From positions 1 through 34,292 of the forward strand of contig CAIMEJ010000025.1 of assembly GCA_903839985.1 (NCBI GenBank): a stretch of 34,292 nucleotides of DNA, read 5' to 3'. A program made the translations under genes and the position numbers. Positions 33,062 through 34,292 of the stretch are shown piece by piece; the first letter of the stretch is position 1, and the number at the start of each line of letters is the position of its first letter. A model generated the notes under the pieces. It was not told the DNA's origin. It searched no databases and saw only the letters and a program-made list of their open reading frames with translations. The DNA is from an uncultured bacterium (lineage in GTDB: Bacteria > Chlamydiota > Chlamydiia > Chlamydiales > VFKH01).

Positions 33062-34189
33062 CTATTTGTTCTCAATTAAAAGCTTGTTTTCAGATTCCGT
33101 TAGATAGCAGTGTTTACTGCTCGGCTCCCGGAAGTTTAATTTAAAAGTGTAGAGACTCTTGGTGAGCATCTCACTTATTTCTAAAGAGGCCTCTTGCAAT
33201 AGCTGGAAAGCTTTCCCGTAGTTCATGCGTATAGGTCCAAGCAGGGAAATGGCTCCTACAGGTCTTTGATGAATCAGATAAGGAGAAGCTATAAAGCTGG
33301 CTGTTTCAGATCCTGGAAAAAAACGATTCAGATCATTTCCAATAAAAGAGGAGATGCCCTCTTTTTTTAGGCTTTCGTTAATCAAGGCAAAAAGGGCTTC
33401 TTCATGCTCAAAGAGTCCTAAAATATGAGCAAGAGATAGTGGATCACTGCATTCGGGATAGCTCAACAATGTTGAGAAGCCCTTCTTGTGTAGATCAAGT
33501 TTTACAAAATGGGAGTAGCCCACTAAATAGCGCACCATAATTTCATGATAAAGGTGCAAAGAAACAGATTCTTCTGCTTCTGAAAGTTTGGGAGGCTGAG
33601 TGTCTTGACTATTTAGGCGCCAGAGGAAATAAGACTCAATTGTTTTTAATGAATGAGCATCAAGGGGCCTTTCTATGGAAAGAAGCTCTGTTTTTACAAG
33701 GCCAAAATCGGTGATAAGAGCGCAAAGAACTCTTGATTCATCGATGCTTACAAGACGCATATCGCGGATAAAATCATGGTCGAAGCGTGGAGCGCTAATA
33801 ACGATGGCACCGCCTGCTTTTTTGGAGAGTTCTTCAGCTTTATTATCTAGGTAGATAGCAATCTCTTTTAAAGGAGCTTTAATGAGGGGCCTTGGTAGCG
33901 GCTTAAGCTCTTGGAGTTTTTCTTCGGCATAAAGACGAAAAGCTTTCTCCGTCGGAGCTCTTCCTCCCGAAGAATGTCCCTGTGTTAAAAAACCCTCTTT
34001 TTCTAGGCGAGCGAAATAATTACGAATAGTTGCAGAGCTAACAGTTTCAAAGCCGCATTCTTGCAGAGTCTGTGATCCAACAGGCCTTCCTGTTTCAATA
34101 AAAAGATCAATAAGGCCCATAAGGACGCGTATTTCTCTTTGACCCTTCTTAGATTTCCGAGCGCCAACTTCTTTCATGCTTATTAGCAT
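33062..34189 (-). CDS. hrcA: heat-inducible transcription repressor HrcA
   Basis: The 375-residue repressor binds CIRCE operators and shuts off chaperone genes until heat stress. The N-terminal winged helix is at about residues 20-90 (GRPVGSQTLQECGFETVSSAT, GHSSGGRAPTEKAFRLYA). A GAF-like and dimerisation region follows, with GAISLLGPIRMNYGKAF near the end. The closing 25 residues (FREPSSKHCYLTESENKLLIENK) extend beyond the usual C-terminus. Chlamydial HrcA proteins have such a tail, reported to reduce DNA binding. A second ATG at 34177 is in frame, and neither start has a good ribosome site. It is first in its operon, with CIRCE 33 bases upstream. Confidence 0.95.
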   Translation of the reverse strand: MLISMKEVGARKSKKGQREIRVLMGLIDLFIETGRPVGSQTLQECGFETVSSATIRNYFARLEKEGFLTQGHSSGGRAPTEKAFRLYAEEKLQELKPLPRPLIKAPLKEIAIYLDNKAEELSKKAGGAIVISAPRFDHDFIRDMRLVSIDESRVLCALITDFGLVKTELLSIERPLDAHSLKTIESYFLWRLNSQDTQPPKLSEAEESVSLHLYHEIMVRYLVGYSHFVKLDLHKKGFSTLLSYPECSDPLSLAHILGLFEHEEALFALINESLKKEGISSFIGNDLNRFFPGSETASFIASPYLIHQRPVGAISLLGPIRMNYGKAFQLLQEASLEISEMLTKSLYTFKLNFREPSSKHCYLTESENKLLIENK

Positions 34190-34221
34190 AATAAGAAGGA
34201 TCTTTTGTGGTCAATATTTTT

Positions 34222-34248
34222 TTAGCACTCAAGCAATCGCTCTGCTAA
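34222..34248 (-). promoter_or_regulatory. CIRCE operator of the hrcA-grpE-dnaK operon
   Basis: TTAGCACTC at 34222-34230 is a perfect half of the CIRCE consensus TTAGCACTC-N9-GAGTGCTAA. After exactly 9 bases comes CTCTGCTAA at 34240-34248, matching 6 of 9 positions of the other half. HrcA is expected to bind here and block transcription. The AT-rich DNA from 34249 to the window end should hold the promoter; TATATAA at 34252-34259 is a possible -10 region. Confidence 0.85.
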
Positions 34249-34292
34249 TTATTTATATAAATTACTAATAATTAATAACTTATAATATTAAA

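Overview
The window comes from a member of the phylum Chlamydiota, most likely one of the amoeba- or arthropod-associated 'environmental' families rather than Chlamydia itself. The evidence is the gene content and order: two ATP/ADP translocases of the Npt type, a ytgABCD metal-import cluster whose third gene is a permease fused to a DtxR-like repressor, a second-type dnaA next to a bactofilin gene, an ftsL-pbp3-murE-amiA cluster without ftsZ nearby, and hrcA-grpE-dnaK in the chlamydial order. As I remember the Chlamydia trachomatis gene order, three blocks are recognisable here: CT276-CT268 (bactofilin to amiA, internally inverted), CT063-CT072 (gnd to rseP, without dxr) and CT394-CT396 (hrcA-grpE-dnaK). 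This comparison is from memory, not from an alignment.

Layout. 1-1362: two plus-strand genes, a GNAT-like protein and a small double-hairpin membrane protein resembling chlamydial inclusion-membrane proteins. 1370-5562: a minus-strand group, rsmH then a degenerate metallo-beta-lactamase-like gene, a strong terminator, then dnaA2 and bactofilin; DnaA-box-like sites lie just ahead of dnaA2. 5624-10954: a plus-strand run with a chlamydial hypothetical, a TPR chaperone-like protein, FtsL-like, PBP3, MurE (meso-diaminopimelate type) and an amidase lipoprotein; together these build and remodel division-site peptidoglycan. A minus-strand tRNA-Arg(CCU) overlaps the 3' end of the amidase gene. 11019-14826: gnd with terminator, a small hypothetical and lepA. 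14915-15722: a decayed, frameshifted gene. 15723-18977: two tandem Npt-type nucleotide transporters, each with its own transcription signals. 19183-19692: a small basic hypothetical, divergent from ytgABCD-rseP (19863-25493), which is a tightly overlapping operon.

25602-30622 holds a two-partner secretion pair: a TpsB/FhaC-like outer-membrane transporter with a long acidic-proline N-terminal extension and cysteine-rich POTRA region, followed after 2 bases by a TpsA exoprotein with a filamentous-haemagglutinin N-terminal domain. This is the most unusual item, because chlamydiae are known chiefly for Pmp autotransporters. 30636-34189: dnaK, grpE, hrcA on the minus strand, preceded by an asymmetric CIRCE operator at 34222-34248. 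The window contains no CRISPR array, insertion sequence or rRNA that I can see.
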